Shown one piece after another: positions 7,444-14,906 of a stretch of 33,575 nt of DNA (positions within the stretch are counted from its first letter, which is position 1; each line of letters starts with the position of its first letter). Source of the stretch: an uncultured bacterium (GTDB lineage: Bacteria; Patescibacteriota; Minisyncoccia; Phycocordibacterales; UBA5272); assembly GCA_903834855.1 (NCBI GenBank), contig CAILKS010000071.1:1-33575 (forward strand), read 5' to 3'. The notes under the pieces are model-generated. The model was not told where the DNA came from. It ran no database searches and saw only the letters and a program-made list of their open reading frames with translations. A program made the translations under genes and the position numbers.

Positions 7444-8049
7444 TTAACTTTTTTCAAAGTGTCCAGTCTTAACTCTTGCGGGGCGCAAAACAATTTCATT
7501 CATACGGTATCCGGACTGGAGAACAAATATAATTTTATCATTTTCAGATTCATTTTCAACATTTACCATTTCCATACTTTCGTGAAGATTTGGGTCAAAT
7601 GTGTCTCCGACTTTTCCGAACTGTACTACTCCTTCATTTTCTAATACTGTGCGAAGTTGTCCGAAAATATATTCGATACCGACTCGCCAGTTTTGATCTA
7701 CTTTCTCCCAAGCCTCTACATTTCCCTTTGCCATATCATATGAATCTAAAACTGGAAGTAATTCTTCAATAAATCTTTTTGTTGCAAACTTTCTATCTGA
7801 TAAACGATTTGCTTCAACCTCTTTTTTAAAGTTAGCGTAGTCAGCTCTAGTTCTCTGAGAAAGGTCTAAATATTCCTGCTTCTCCCCTTCTAATTTTTTA
7901 ATTTTCTCCCGAAGTTTTTTAATTGTAGTGCGAGCATCTACCTCTCCTTCTTCATTTACATCTTCAAAAGACACGTCGTCTGTGCCTGTATCATCTAAGA
8001 TAGTATCTACTACCACATCTTCAGTTGTGTTTTCTTTTTCATTATTCAT
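7444..8049 (-). CDS. grpE: Nucleotide exchange factor GrpE
   Basis: GrpE releases ADP from DnaK and so sets the pace of the chaperone cycle. The 201-aa protein has an acidic disordered N-terminus, a long coiled coil (IKKLREKIKKLEGEKQEYLDLSQR), then the family core RADYANFKKEVEANR and LLPVLDSYDMA. The C-terminal beta domain has VGDTFDPNLHESM and VLQSGYRMNEIVLRPARVKTG. It is first in the grpE-dnaK-dnaJ set. Its leader is about 78 nt long from an extended -10 promoter at 8134-8142. I looked for a CIRCE operator (TTAGCACTC-N9-GAGTGCTAA) and found none, and hrcA is not adjacent, so the heat-shock control differs from the HrcA type or lies elsewhere. Confidence 0.96.
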   Translation of the reverse strand: MNNEKENTTEDVVVDTILDDTGTDDVSFEDVNEEGEVDARTTIKKLREKIKKLEGEKQEYLDLSQRTRADYANFKKEVEANRLSDRKFATKRFIEELLPVLDSYDMAKGNVEAWEKVDQNWRVGIEYIFGQLRTVLENEGVVQFGKVGDTFDPNLHESMEMVNVENESENDKIIFVLQSGYRMNEIVLRPARVKTGHFEKS

Positions 8050-8133
8050 ATGTTTTCTATATACACAAAGTCTTTATTAAACAAATTCTTTAAGCAATCT
8101 TTCTTTCGAGTCTGTCGTATCTTTCGTTCACTC

Positions 8134-8142
8134 ATTATAGCA
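8134..8142 (-). promoter_or_regulatory. Extended -10 promoter of grpE-dnaK-dnaJ
   Basis: The minus strand reads TGCTATAAT, a perfect extended -10 with a predicted start near 8127. No -35 consensus is present at 17 bases, as is usual for extended -10 promoters. It lies between the rpsI terminator and grpE. Confidence 0.55.
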
Positions 8143-8195
8143 TCTTTTTCGCACTTTACCTTTATAAATTATTTTTGAAAATAAGTCAAATAAAA

Positions 8196-8227
8196 ATAAA
8201 AAACAACCCCTTTCAGGGTTGTTTTTT
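8196..8227 (-). terminator. Intrinsic terminator closing the ribosomal protein/rpoA operon
   Basis: AACAACCC (8202-8209) pairs with GGGTTGTT (8216-8223), with T-runs on both sides, so it can work in either direction. On the minus strand it lies just after the rpsI stop codon. Confidence 0.9.
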
Positions 8228-8233
8228 GAAATA

Positions 8234-8641
8234 TTAACGCTTTGACCAAGTTGGTGCCTTACGAGCTTTCTTCAAACCGAATTTCTTTCTTTCAACTTGA
8301 CGTGAGTCACGCTTTAGGAATCCAAGTTTCTTTAAAGTATTTTTAACTTGCTCATCTCTTTCTACTAGTGTACGTGAAAGTCCATGGCGAACAGCCTCAG
8401 CTTGGGCGTGAATGCCTCCACCTTGTACATGAACTGTAACTGTGAACTTTTCCTTCACTTCCCCTTTTGAAATAGCTTCCTCAGCAATTGTTTGAAGTTC
8501 TTCTGTTACGAAATATTCATTAATAGCTTTATCATTTATAAGAAAAGAAGTCTTTGTAGCAGGAGTAATACGAACGCGAGCTGTTGCAGTCTTACGGCGT
8601 CCTACGGCTTCTATATAACGATTTTTTGTTTCTGTTGACAT
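8234..8641 (-). CDS. rpsI: 30S ribosomal protein S9
   Basis: S9 lies in the small-subunit head, and its C-terminal tail reaches the P-site tRNA anticodon. The 135-aa protein has the family core YIEAVGRRKTATARVRI, VTVHVQGGGIHAQAEAVRHG and SRTLV. The tail is basic, KKFGLKKARKAPTWSKR, ending in the expected Lys-Arg. Length is normal. It follows rplM (47 bases apart), the standard L13-S9 pair, and a terminator comes next. Confidence 0.97.
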   Translation of the reverse strand: MSTETKNRYIEAVGRRKTATARVRITPATKTSFLINDKAINEYFVTEELQTIAEEAISKGEVKEKFTVTVHVQGGGIHAQAEAVRHGLSRTLVERDEQVKNTLKKLGFLKRDSRQVERKKFGLKKARKAPTWSKR

Positions 8642-8687
8642 ATTTTAAATTAGTTTTAAGTTTCCAGTTTCTGGTTTCAAGTAAATA

Positions 8688-9041
8688 CTACTCCTCTACT
8701 ACGAGATTCTTTATACGAATATCCTGAAGTCTATTCTTTGGTAACATTCCCATTACGGCGTGCTTTAAAAGTTCAGCATAGCCTTTCTTTTCTGCAACAT
8801 ATTTAATAGGCATTTCTGTAAGTCCACCTGGGAATCCAGAGTATGACTTGTGTGTACTACTTGTCATCTTGTTTCCTGTAACTTTTAATTGTGAAGCGTT
8901 GATGATTTTTACATTTACATCAGCTACACGATTTTTAACAAAGTGAATACTGTCCTTTGCATTAAGAAGTGCGGCAGCTTCACTAGCTACGCGTCCAAGT
9001 GCTCGTCCTTTTGCATCAATTGTGTGAATAGTTGTTGTCAT
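8688..9041 (-). CDS. rplM: 50S ribosomal protein L13
   Basis: L13 is an early large-subunit assembly protein. The 117-aa sequence has the N-terminal DAKGRALGRVASEAAALL and the central VNVKIINASQLKVTGNKM. It also has KSYSGFPGGLTEMP, the family's H/YxGYPGG loop, and AVMGMLPKNRLQ. E. coli L13 has 142 residues; this one is shortened at the C-terminus and ends in NLVVEE. The start ATG is 5 bases after the rplQ stop, so the two are probably translated in tandem. Confidence 0.96.
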   Translation of the reverse strand: MTTTIHTIDAKGRALGRVASEAAALLNAKDSIHFVKNRVADVNVKIINASQLKVTGNKMTSSTHKSYSGFPGGLTEMPIKYVAEKKGYAELLKHAVMGMLPKNRLQDIRIKNLVVEE

Positions 9042-9046
9042 ATTTA

Positions 9047-9400
9047 TTATACAAATTCTATGATAGCTTTTTCAGCACCATCAGAAACTCTGTTTGATAG
9101 TTTAATAATACGAGTATAACCACCAGCAACTTCTTTATACTTTGGGGCATATTCTCCGAACAATTTTGTTGTTTCATCAGCTTGATTAATCAAACGTGCA
9201 GAAACTAAACGACGACGTGCTACAGTATCAGTTTTAGCTAGAGTTACAAGTCTTTCAACGAAAGGACGTATTTCTTTTGCACGTGCAAGAGTGGTCTCGA
9301 TGCGACCGTGGCGAATAAGATTGATGAGGAGTGATTTAACAAACGCAACGCGCTGGTTCTTTTCTCTTCCGAATTTTCTGAATGACTTGTGATGCTTCAT
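9047..9400 (-). CDS. rplQ: 50S ribosomal protein L17
   Basis: L17 lines the polypeptide exit region of the large subunit. The protein of 117 aa starts MKHHKSFRKFGREKNQR and contains LLINLIRHGRIETTLARAKEIRPFVERLVTLAK, the diagnostic L17 helix pair (here given in its conserved parts RHGRIETT and AKEIRP). It lies right after rpoA, as in most bacterial alpha operons, and directly before rplM. It is complete and of normal length. Confidence 0.97.
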   Translation of the reverse strand: MKHHKSFRKFGREKNQRVAFVKSLLINLIRHGRIETTLARAKEIRPFVERLVTLAKTDTVARRRLVSARLINQADETTKLFGEYAPKYKEVAGGYTRIIKLSNRVSDGAEKAIIEFV

Positions 9401-9434
9401 GGTTTTCTACTATAACACATTAACTTATTAAATT

Positions 9435-10406
9435 CTACGCTTTCAAAGATAAACCTAAATTAGCTAAGGCTTTCTTAATTTCTTCGATACCTTTTTCTCC
9501 TAGACCATCAGTTGCTAATAAATCTTCTTTTGATTTATTTGAAAGGCCTCCAGCTGTACGAATAGATGCTGAGACAAGAGCGTTTTCAGTACGAGTAGAA
9601 AGATTAAGATCTTCTATTTTTGTTTTAGCAACATCTGTAACATCTGTTGATTCTTCTTCTTTAACTACTGTTTTTACTTTTGTTTCACCTGATGATTGTG
9701 ATTCAATGATTTGCTCACGGAAACCAACAACTGATTGAAGTTGAGTAATCATTGTATGAATAGAACTCTCAAGAGCTTCGTGTGGAGTAATAGTACCATC
9801 AGTTTCAATAGAAACACGAAGACGATTATGGTCTGTACGATCACCAACACGCATATTTTCTACTTCGTAACTTGCGCGACGAATTGGAGTAAATGAAACA
9901 TCAAGTGCTATTGTTCCAATATCAGCCTTTTCTTTTTCTAAAACTTCACGTGGTACATATCCAAGACCTTTTTCAACAGTGATTTCGATTGCAACATCAA
10001 CATCTTTAGCTGTAGATTCACAGATATACTGATCCTTGTTCATGATTTCAAGCTGTGAAGGAACATTTATATCTGAAGCAGAAACTGTCTTTATACCTTT
10101 AATGCGAAGTGTTGCCTTTTGAGCATCATCACCATGTAACTTAAAACGAGTCTTTTTAAGATTAAGAATTATTGCAATTACATCTTCTTTAATACCATCA
10201 ATTGCTGAAAACTCATGTTTAACACCGTCAATAGAAAGTGAAGTAATAGCAGCACCAGGAATAGAAGAAAGTATGATACGACGAAGAGAGTTTCCTAATG
10301 TATGGCCATAACCTGGGTAAAGTCCATCAATTTCATAGACGCCAGATGTGGCATCTTCTTTAACGATTCTTGGCTTTGAAGGCAAAATAATAGAATGTGA
10401 AGACAT
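9435..10406 (-). CDS. rpoA: RNA polymerase subunit alpha
   Basis: Alpha dimerises to nucleate RNA polymerase assembly and contacts upstream promoter DNA. I chose ATG 10406 (MSSHSIILPSKP, 323 aa); an in-frame TTG two codons earlier is less likely. The N-terminal domain shows the conserved GLYPGYGHTLGNSLRRIIL and AIDGIKEDVIAI, and VGDRTDHNRLRVSIETDGT. After an acidic linker, the C-terminal domain has LNLSTRTENALVSASI and LLATDGLGEKGIEEI (the helix-hairpin-helix that binds UP elements). Both domains are present, so activator and UP-element contact are possible. It lies between rpsD and rplQ. Confidence 0.97.
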   Translation of the reverse strand: MSSHSIILPSKPRIVKEDATSGVYEIDGLYPGYGHTLGNSLRRIILSSIPGAAITSLSIDGVKHEFSAIDGIKEDVIAIILNLKKTRFKLHGDDAQKATLRIKGIKTVSASDINVPSQLEIMNKDQYICESTAKDVDVAIEITVEKGLGYVPREVLEKEKADIGTIALDVSFTPIRRASYEVENMRVGDRTDHNRLRVSIETDGTITPHEALESSIHTMITQLQSVVGFREQIIESQSSGETKVKTVVKEEESTDVTDVAKTKIEDLNLSTRTENALVSASIRTAGGLSNKSKEDLLATDGLGEKGIEEIKKALANLGLSLKA

Positions 10407-10561
10407 AGGCAAAATAAGGTCTTATTGGTTATTAGTTAACACCACTTAGTAAATAAGTAAACAGTTTTAAACTCTTAATAAATAAAGTTTCTCTATTCTA
10501 CCAAATAATTGCAAAAAGCGCAAGAGTAAAAATGTGAATACACATTTAGTTAAAAGTCTTT

Positions 10562-10664
10562 AAAGTCCATAAAGTTGAAAGTAAATCAGGCTCTGGATTC
10601 ATGGGGAGCAACCCCAACGGGGTTACTCCCCGACTTTATGGACTTTATAAACTTTATGGACTTT
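10562..10664. repeat. AAAGTCCATAAAGT inverted repeat with a strong GC hairpin
   Basis: In the 255-base gap between rpsD and rpoA, AAAGTCCATAAAGT (10562-10575) faces two inverted copies, ACTTTATGGACTTT at 10633-10646 and 10651-10664. Between them is a near-perfect hairpin at 10603-10631: GGGGAG, C, AACCCC, loop AAC, GGGGTT, A, CTCCCC. There is no U-tract, so it is not a normal terminator. Related units occur at 12480-12600 and 19575-19619. Confidence 0.75.
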
Positions 10665-10667
10665 TAA

Positions 10668-11288
10668 CTATCTTGAATAATACTCAAACACCTTCTGTGT
10701 ATCAAACATTGGTTCACCTTCTCTAACTTCTCCTTTAACAGTGGCTGTAAATGTTTTTGGATCAATAACAAATTCATGTGAAGGAGTAGCTGCAGTTAAC
10801 TTTTCAGCTAGTCCTGTGAAGACTTTAGCTACCTTACTACCTTCGCGAATAGAGATAATATCTCCTATTTTAACTTTATGAGAAGCGATATTGATACGGC
10901 GGCCATTTACATGAATATGTCCATGAGAAACAAGCTGGCGAGCTAGTGCACGAGTATTTGCAAAGCCTACACGATAAACAACATTATCTAATCTTGATTC
11001 AAGTGTACGAAATAGCTTAAGTGATGGAGCAATTGCTCCTTCGCCAGTCTCACGACTGGACATTGCATCTTTAGCATATTTAGCAAACTGCTTTTCCATT
11101 AGACCATAAGTTATACGCATCTTTTGCTTAGCGCGAAGTTGTTCACCGTATTCAGATACGTTTGAACGATGCTTACGTTCACTATCTAGTTTACCTGGAG
11201 CATATGGACGCTTCTTAAAAGCACACTTTTCACGACCACATAGTGATTCTCCAAGACGACGACAAGTTTTACATGTTATTCTACTCAT
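10668..11288 (-). CDS. rpsD: 30S ribosomal protein S4
   Basis: S4 binds 16S rRNA early in 30S assembly and helps form the mRNA entry site. The 206-aa protein has a zinc-type N-terminus with four cysteines (CKTC, then C...EKC), a feature of the C+ form of S4. It also has KRPYAPG, QLRAKQKMRITYGLMEKQF, and an S4 RNA-binding domain (RLDNVVYRVGFANTRALARQ, VSHGHIHVNGRRINI). Length is normal. It follows rpsK by 9 bases in the alpha operon. Confidence 0.97.
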   Translation of the reverse strand: MSRITCKTCRRLGESLCGREKCAFKKRPYAPGKLDSERKHRSNVSEYGEQLRAKQKMRITYGLMEKQFAKYAKDAMSSRETGEGAIAPSLKLFRTLESRLDNVVYRVGFANTRALARQLVSHGHIHVNGRRINIASHKVKIGDIISIREGSKVAKVFTGLAEKLTAATPSHEFVIDPKTFTATVKGEVREGEPMFDTQKVFEYYSR

Positions 11289-11297
11289 AAATTTAAA

Positions 11298-11732
11298 TTA
11301 AACGTGACGAGGCTTACGAGGCTTTGGGCCATTGTGTGGCACCGGCGTCTTATCAATAATAGAAGTTATCTCAACACCAAATGTTGAGAACGCACGGATA
11401 GCAGACTCGCGTCCTGATCCTACACCCTTCACAATTACAGCAACTTCTTTAAGTCCTGCTTGCTGTGCTTTTTCACCAATTAACTCACCAATTTTACCAG
11501 CAGCAAAAGGAGTTCCTTTTTTTGCACCCTTGAAACCAAGAGCACCTGATGAAGACCAGGCAAGAATATTACCTGATTTATCTGAAAGAGAGATTCTTGT
11601 ATTGTTATATGAAGACTCAACGTAAAGGACACCCTCTACGATCTTCTTCTTCATAACCTTAGCAAGTGATCGTGCCTTCAAAGCACTATCAACTCCTGAA
11701 CTATTCTTTTTTACTATTCTTTTCTTTCCCAT
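11298..11732 (-). CDS. rpsK: 30S ribosomal protein S11
   Basis: S11 forms part of the 30S platform next to the E-site codon. The 144-aa protein has a basic N-terminal extension (MGKKRIVKKNSSGVDSALKARSLAK) that is longer than usual. The typical core follows: YVESSYNNTRISLSDKSGNILAWSS, GFKGAKKGTPFAA and VKGVGSGRESAIRAF (given in parts), ending TPVPHNGPKPRKPRHV. Its C-terminus is canonical. Unlike its neighbours it is separated from the preceding rpsM by about 150 bases occupied by an inverted-repeat element. Confidence 0.97.
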   Translation of the reverse strand: MGKKRIVKKNSSGVDSALKARSLAKVMKKKIVEGVLYVESSYNNTRISLSDKSGNILAWSSSGALGFKGAKKGTPFAAGKIGELIGEKAQQAGLKEVAVIVKGVGSGRESAIRAFSTFGVEITSIIDKTPVPHNGPKPRKPRHV

Positions 11733-11754
11733 AATTTTTTTATATAATTAATTT

Positions 11755-11880
11755 AAATTTATCTTTAAATGCCTCATCTGCTTCGTTACTTTCTCCGTTT
11801 ACTCCCTCGAAGTAGTTTTATCTACATCTTAGTCGCAATACTCGAAGCGCTTCGCATATGAAGTCATTTAAAAATAAATT
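11755..11880. repeat. Inverted-repeat element between rpsM and rpsK (third member of the 3'-end family)
   Basis: Arms at 11755-11781 and 11854-11880 are imperfect inverted copies of each other (shared core AAATG-C-TCAT-TGC on one side, GCATATGAAGTCATTTAA on the other). They enclose GTAGTTTTATCTAC-type dyads and a perfect palindrome CGAAGCGCTTCG at 11843-11854. The element starts three bases after the rpsM stop, just like the elements behind alaS and ychF. It interrupts the ribosomal operon. Confidence 0.6.
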
Positions 11881-11883
11881 ATT

Positions 11884-12264
11884 TTATGTCTTCTCTGTCT
11901 TACGGCGTCCGCTACCCATAGTACGACGTACGTTTCCACGTACTGTACGACTATTAGTCTTTGTTCGCTGTCCACGAGCTGGTAAATGCTTTGTGTGACG
12001 AGTACCGCGGTATGCCTTGATATCCTTAAGACGCTTTATATTTTGCTGTACATCACGCTTTAAGTCTCCTTCTGTCTTGAAAAGTTCAATTTCACGACGG
12101 ATAAGATTTTCTTGGTCAGCTGTTAGCTCTGTAGTCTTCATTCCCATATCTAATCCAAGCTTTTCAATAATTTGCTTAGCACGAGGACGTCCAACACCAA
12201 ACACAGCCGTGAGGGCAATCTCGAGACGTTTGTTTTCTGGGAGGTTTATACCGGAGATACGCAT
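11884..12264 (-). CDS. rpsM: 30S ribosomal protein S13
   Basis: S13 sits in the 30S head and contacts the P-site tRNA and the subunit bridge. The 126-aa protein has RISGINLPENKRLEIALTAV (family start), then GVGRPRAKQIIEKLG, IRREIELFKTEGDLKRDV and KDIKAYRGTRHTKHLPARGQ. Its tail is basic (TKTNSRTVRGNVRRTMGSGRRK). It is complete, and preceded by rpmJ as in the usual infA-rpmJ-rpsM-rpsK order. Confidence 0.97.
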   Translation of the reverse strand: MRISGINLPENKRLEIALTAVFGVGRPRAKQIIEKLGLDMGMKTTELTADQENLIRREIELFKTEGDLKRDVQQNIKRLKDIKAYRGTRHTKHLPARGQRTKTNSRTVRGNVRRTMGSGRRKTEKT

Positions 12265-12310
12265 AATAAATAGTTGTTAGTTTCTAGTTTTTAGTTTCTA
12301 GTTAAATACA

Positions 12311-12424
12311 TTAGCCTTGAGCTTGTTTGTGCTTAGGTGTCTCACATATAACACGAAGTACGCCACCACGTTTTACCATTTGGCATTTAGCGCACATTTT
12401 TTTTACTGATGATCTTACTTTCAT
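12311..12424 (-). CDS. rpmJ: 50S ribosomal protein L36 (zinc type)
   Basis: This 37-aa gene starts at ATG 12424 and ends at TAA 12313-12311. The protein is MKVRSSVKKMCAKCQMVKRG followed by GVLRVICETPKHKQAQG. It matches L36 along its length: MKVRSSVKKMC, CxxC, then the C...H pair, forming the small zinc ribbon. In this copy the pattern is C-A-K-C, then C-E-T-P-K-H, so all four zinc ligands are present. It lies between infA and rpsM, the standard place. L36 binds 23S rRNA in the large subunit. Confidence 0.96.
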   Translation of the reverse strand: MKVRSSVKKMCAKCQMVKRGGVLRVICETPKHKQAQG

Positions 12425-12479
12425 GTGAGAAATGTGGGTAGAATTATACTATATTATTAATAATTTTGCAAATTTAGAA

Positions 12480-12602
12480 GTCTATAAAGTTTATAAAGTC
12501 CATAAAGTTGAAAGTAAATACAAAATAATAAACAAGACTATGTGCAATTTGTACTGCGTTGTATCAACTTTATGAACTTTTAACTTTATGGACTTTCGAC
12601 TA
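12480..12602. repeat. AAAGTCCATAAAGT-type inverted repeat between infA and rpmJ
   Basis: The left side carries successive units AGTCTATAAAGT, TTATAAAGTCCATAAAGTTG and AAAGTAAAT. The right side carries the inverted units CAACTTTATGAACTTTTAAC and TTTATGGACTTTCGACT. The two halves can pair around about 60 bases of AT-rich sequence. It is the same repeat family as at 10562-10664 and 19575-19619. No gene is seen in this gap. Confidence 0.65.
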
Positions 12603-12612
12603 AATAAAAAGA

Positions 12613-12828
12613 TTACAATCTTTTTATGATACGTCCTTTTCCTCCATATGGATCAACTTGAACCATAACCCTGTCACCTACTAGGACTTTTATTTTGTGT
12701 ACACGCATTTTTCCACCGAGATAAGAAATTAATTCTTTTCCATTTGACAGCATCACCCTAAAAAGAGTGCTTGGCAATGTTTCGGTAATGCGTCCTTCAA
12801 CTAAATCTATTTCTTCTTTGTCATCCAT
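12613..12828 (-). CDS. infA: Translation initiation factor IF-1
   Basis: IF-1 binds the A site of the 30S subunit during initiation. The 71-aa protein is a single OB fold: DLVEGRITETLPSTLFRVML, NGKELISYLGGKMRVHKIKV, GDRVMVQVDPYGGKGRII. The usual HISGKMR motif appears as YLGGKMR. The usual DLTKGRI-type end is PYGGKGRIIKRL, close to the common DLSRGRI ending in position though not in sequence. It is first in the ribosomal/rpoA operon, 11 bases downstream of a predicted transcription start. Confidence 0.95.
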   Translation of the reverse strand: MDDKEEIDLVEGRITETLPSTLFRVMLSNGKELISYLGGKMRVHKIKVLVGDRVMVQVDPYGGKGRIIKRL

Positions 12829-12845
12829 AAGTTATATAGGATTTG

Positions 12846-12874
12846 ATTGTATCAGTAAGATGAGCGTGGGTCAA
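12846..12874 (-). promoter_or_regulatory. Promoter of the infA-rpmJ-rpsM-rpsK-rpsD-rpoA operon
   Basis: The minus strand has TTGACC (12874-12869), a 17-base spacer and TACAAT (12851-12846), with a start near 12839. It lies right after the stop codon of the baseplate-J-like gene and is among the best sigma-70-type promoters in the window. Confidence 0.75.
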
Positions 12875-12881
12875 CGCTAAA

Positions 12882-14330
12882 TTATCTTTTAGGCAAAGAT
12901 TCTAATAAGGAAACATGCTCTTTATTGGTTGGTATTGTTGAAAGCCAGATTGGGAAAAATGACATTTCGATTTGAGCTATTGAAGGAAGCGTCTGTATTA
13001 TAGATGGTGCATCACTACGATTTTTTCCTAAGAATTTTAATTTAAGGTCTTCAGTGTCAGCAACTAAAACAACTCTTGGTTTTCCTTCAACCAATACATC
13101 TAAACTATTATCAGAATAAGGTATTGCATCTTTTTTAGTTGTAAAAACTAATTCATTTGCATAAGCCAATTTAACGGGTTGACCACTGTAATCACGCATA
13201 GTTTCTGTTGCTATCATACTGGCTAATTCACTTTCTTTTGCAAGCATTAAATATCCCGTTGCAGTAACCTCGTAAGTTGAAGTTAACCCAGACATAACCT
13301 CAGTTTCGTTATCAGAAAATGAAACTGATATTGTATTATACATAGGAACAGTTCCCTCCCTTGTTACCTTAGATAATTCTTCCTTTAAGCTTTTTTCTAA
13401 CTCGACAGCAAGACCATCTTTAGCTCCATTTAAATCAGACTGTGAGACCAAAGACATGTTTCCACCAGCGCCACCTTTTATAACTCCAACTAAACGACCA
13501 TAAAACCCTGTATACCTTGCTGAACCTTTAAATCCTGGAATAGTGAAATCACGAAGTTTTATATCTTTTGTTCCCGTGCCTATATTATATTCAGCCCCGT
13601 AACTATCTGCATATAAAGTAACATCTATACTACCTGGGGTGTCACCTTTTTTACCTGGAATAGTAACCGATTGATTTATGCGATAGATTTTCCCTCCACC
13701 TGATTCAAAGCGAGTATTTTTAATTAATTTTTGAGGATTTGAGTCAAAATTATTATAAACAGTAATAATACCAGAAGCTTTTGATTCTATTTTTTTAGTT
13801 TCAGATGGTGCTAATACTTTCGTCTCGGATTTTGTTGTCGTTGCTATTATATAAGAAATGGTGGGAAGAGTTGATGTAGCTGATCTACTAAACAAGAAAG
13901 TTTTACTAACTTCAACATCTTTAAATTTTGGAATATAAGTTATCTTTGCAGAATTAAATACAAAAGTAAAAAGACCAGCTCCAACGATTATAACTATAGT
14001 TGTGATGATAAACATCCATGTTCCGAAAGAATTATCACTCTTACGTCTTTTAACCCCAGTAAATGGTGTATAAGGATCTGTGTCTGGTTCTCTGTCTATC
14101 TCAACCCTTTCTCTTTTGCTAGAAATCTCTTGCATTGATTCATTTGCACGTCTAGGATACATTTCCATACTATCTAAACTTCTTCTATTTTTAAAAGTTT
14201 TTGTGGGAATCAAAACAGCATCACGATCGTCTATTTCTTCGACTTCTTCGTGACGTTCAAATTCCTCTACTCGCTTTGGAATATCGCGATTAGACCTTGA
14301 ATGAGAATACGGTTTTCTTATGTCTTGCAT
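12882..14330 (-). CDS. Membrane-anchored baseplate-J-like protein
   Basis: The protein has 482 residues from ATG 14330 (MQDIRKPYSHSRSNRDI). Its N-terminal 110 residues are charged and probably cytoplasmic (EEFERHEEVEEIDDRDAVLI), followed by one membrane span (FGTWMFIITTIVIIVGAGLF). The rest would lie outside. That outer part has the run GIITVYNNFDSNPQKLIKNT, RFES, VTIPGKKGDTPGSIDVTLYA, YNIGTGTKDI and IPGFKGSARYTGFYG. This order (tunable strand, NTRF, IPG, PGS, GFKGS) is the pattern of baseplate J-like domains, which in phages and contractile injection systems wedge the baseplate. In CPR such proteins are found as stand-alone membrane proteins of unknown role. The gene overlaps the preceding one by 41 bases. 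The longer reading frame start at 14402 is less likely. Confidence 0.75.
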   Translation of the reverse strand: MQDIRKPYSHSRSNRDIPKRVEEFERHEEVEEIDDRDAVLIPTKTFKNRRSLDSMEMYPRRANESMQEISSKRERVEIDREPDTDPYTPFTGVKRRKSDNSFGTWMFIITTIVIIVGAGLFTFVFNSAKITYIPKFKDVEVSKTFLFSRSATSTLPTISYIIATTTKSETKVLAPSETKKIESKASGIITVYNNFDSNPQKLIKNTRFESGGGKIYRINQSVTIPGKKGDTPGSIDVTLYADSYGAEYNIGTGTKDIKLRDFTIPGFKGSARYTGFYGRLVGVIKGGAGGNMSLVSQSDLNGAKDGLAVELEKSLKEELSKVTREGTVPMYNTISVSFSDNETEVMSGLTSTYEVTATGYLMLAKESELASMIATETMRDYSGQPVKLAYANELVFTTKKDAIPYSDNSLDVLVEGKPRVVLVADTEDLKLKFLGKNRSDAPSIIQTLPSIAQIEMSFFPIWLSTIPTNKEHVSLLESLPKR

Positions 14331-14676
14331 AATTAATTGAAGGGGCTTTTGTAGTATCCAGTGTAACACGCACAGGTTTATTTTCTGTATAAAACTGTGC
14401 ATAAGATGCGCCTTGTAATACTCCTGCTAGCCAAGTTGTGTATCTATTTGTGGCTAAATAAAATTCCGTTGGAATTCTGTCATGTAAAGAAATAAATTCA
14501 AGTGTATACATGACACCATCTAATAATTTAGATGCCGCAATAATTCCTAATCCATCAGCTTCTAATTGTTTAAAGCCAATATCGTGATTATGTGCCACAA
14601 CAACATTACCATCTGAGACATAATAAATCATCGTGGCCATGTCACTAATAGAAATAGTTAAATAGTTTTGGGGCAT
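14290..14676 (-). CDS. Hypothetical protein, 128 aa, overlapping the baseplate-J-like gene
   Basis: I do not recognise this protein. It is soluble and looks like a small alpha-beta domain: NYLTISISDMATMIYYVSDG, then a long stretch with KQLEADGLGIIAASKLLDGV and FYLATNRYTTWLAGVLQGAS (likely helices). The C-terminus is basic (SINYARHKKTVFSFKV). The last 41 bases are shared, in a different frame, with the start of the downstream membrane protein, which suggests translational coupling and joint function. The start ATG at 14676 has no clear ribosome-binding site. Confidence 0.65.
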   Translation of the reverse strand: MPQNYLTISISDMATMIYYVSDGNVVVAHNHDIGFKQLEADGLGIIAASKLLDGVMYTLEFISLHDRIPTEFYLATNRYTTWLAGVLQGASYAQFYTENKPVRVTLDTTKAPSINYARHKKTVFSFKV

Positions 14677-14783
14677 GAGGATAGTATACAGCGGTTAGCG
14701 CGTAGCGTGTAGCGTTTAGTACACAGGGAGTTTTAATTTTCAATTATCAATTATCAATTTCCAAAAAATACAAACCAAAACCT

Positions 14784-14906
14784 CTTTATCTTAAAATTGT
14801 TTTAGATACAAGGCATGGAGAAACGAGTAAGGATACGTACTTAATGGTACGGTGACGAACGAGTGAGGCTCCACAACGCAGTAGATGAAGTAATTTTAAG
14901 ATAAAG
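14784..14906. repeat. Inverted-repeat element directly behind alaS
   Basis: The arms CTTTATCTTAAAATT (14784-14798) and AATTTTAAGATAAAG (14892-14906) are perfect inverted copies, extended by a less exact 11 bp (GTTTTAGATAC against GTAGATGAAGT). The right arm contains the alaS stop codon and its last codons. A perfect inner hairpin CGTAC-TTAATG-GTACG lies at 14836-14851. The same plan and the same inner hairpin occur behind ychF. Confidence 0.75.

Noticed and set aside
8046..8135. 29-codon frame (MSERKIRQTRKKDCLKNLFN...) ending on the grpE ATG
   Set aside because: Its ATG overlaps the -10 box, so the visible promoter would not transcribe it; the ATGA overlap with grpE is probably chance.
8050..8200. 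CIRCE operator upstream of grpE
   Set aside because: No TTAGCACTC-N9-GAGTGCTAA dyad is present; only a GAGTG fragment is seen.
14331..14402. 24 extra N-terminal codons of the baseplate-J-like protein
   Set aside because: They lie inside the upstream gene and would add a Trp/Leu-rich stretch before an otherwise charged N-terminus; ATG 14330 is more plausible.
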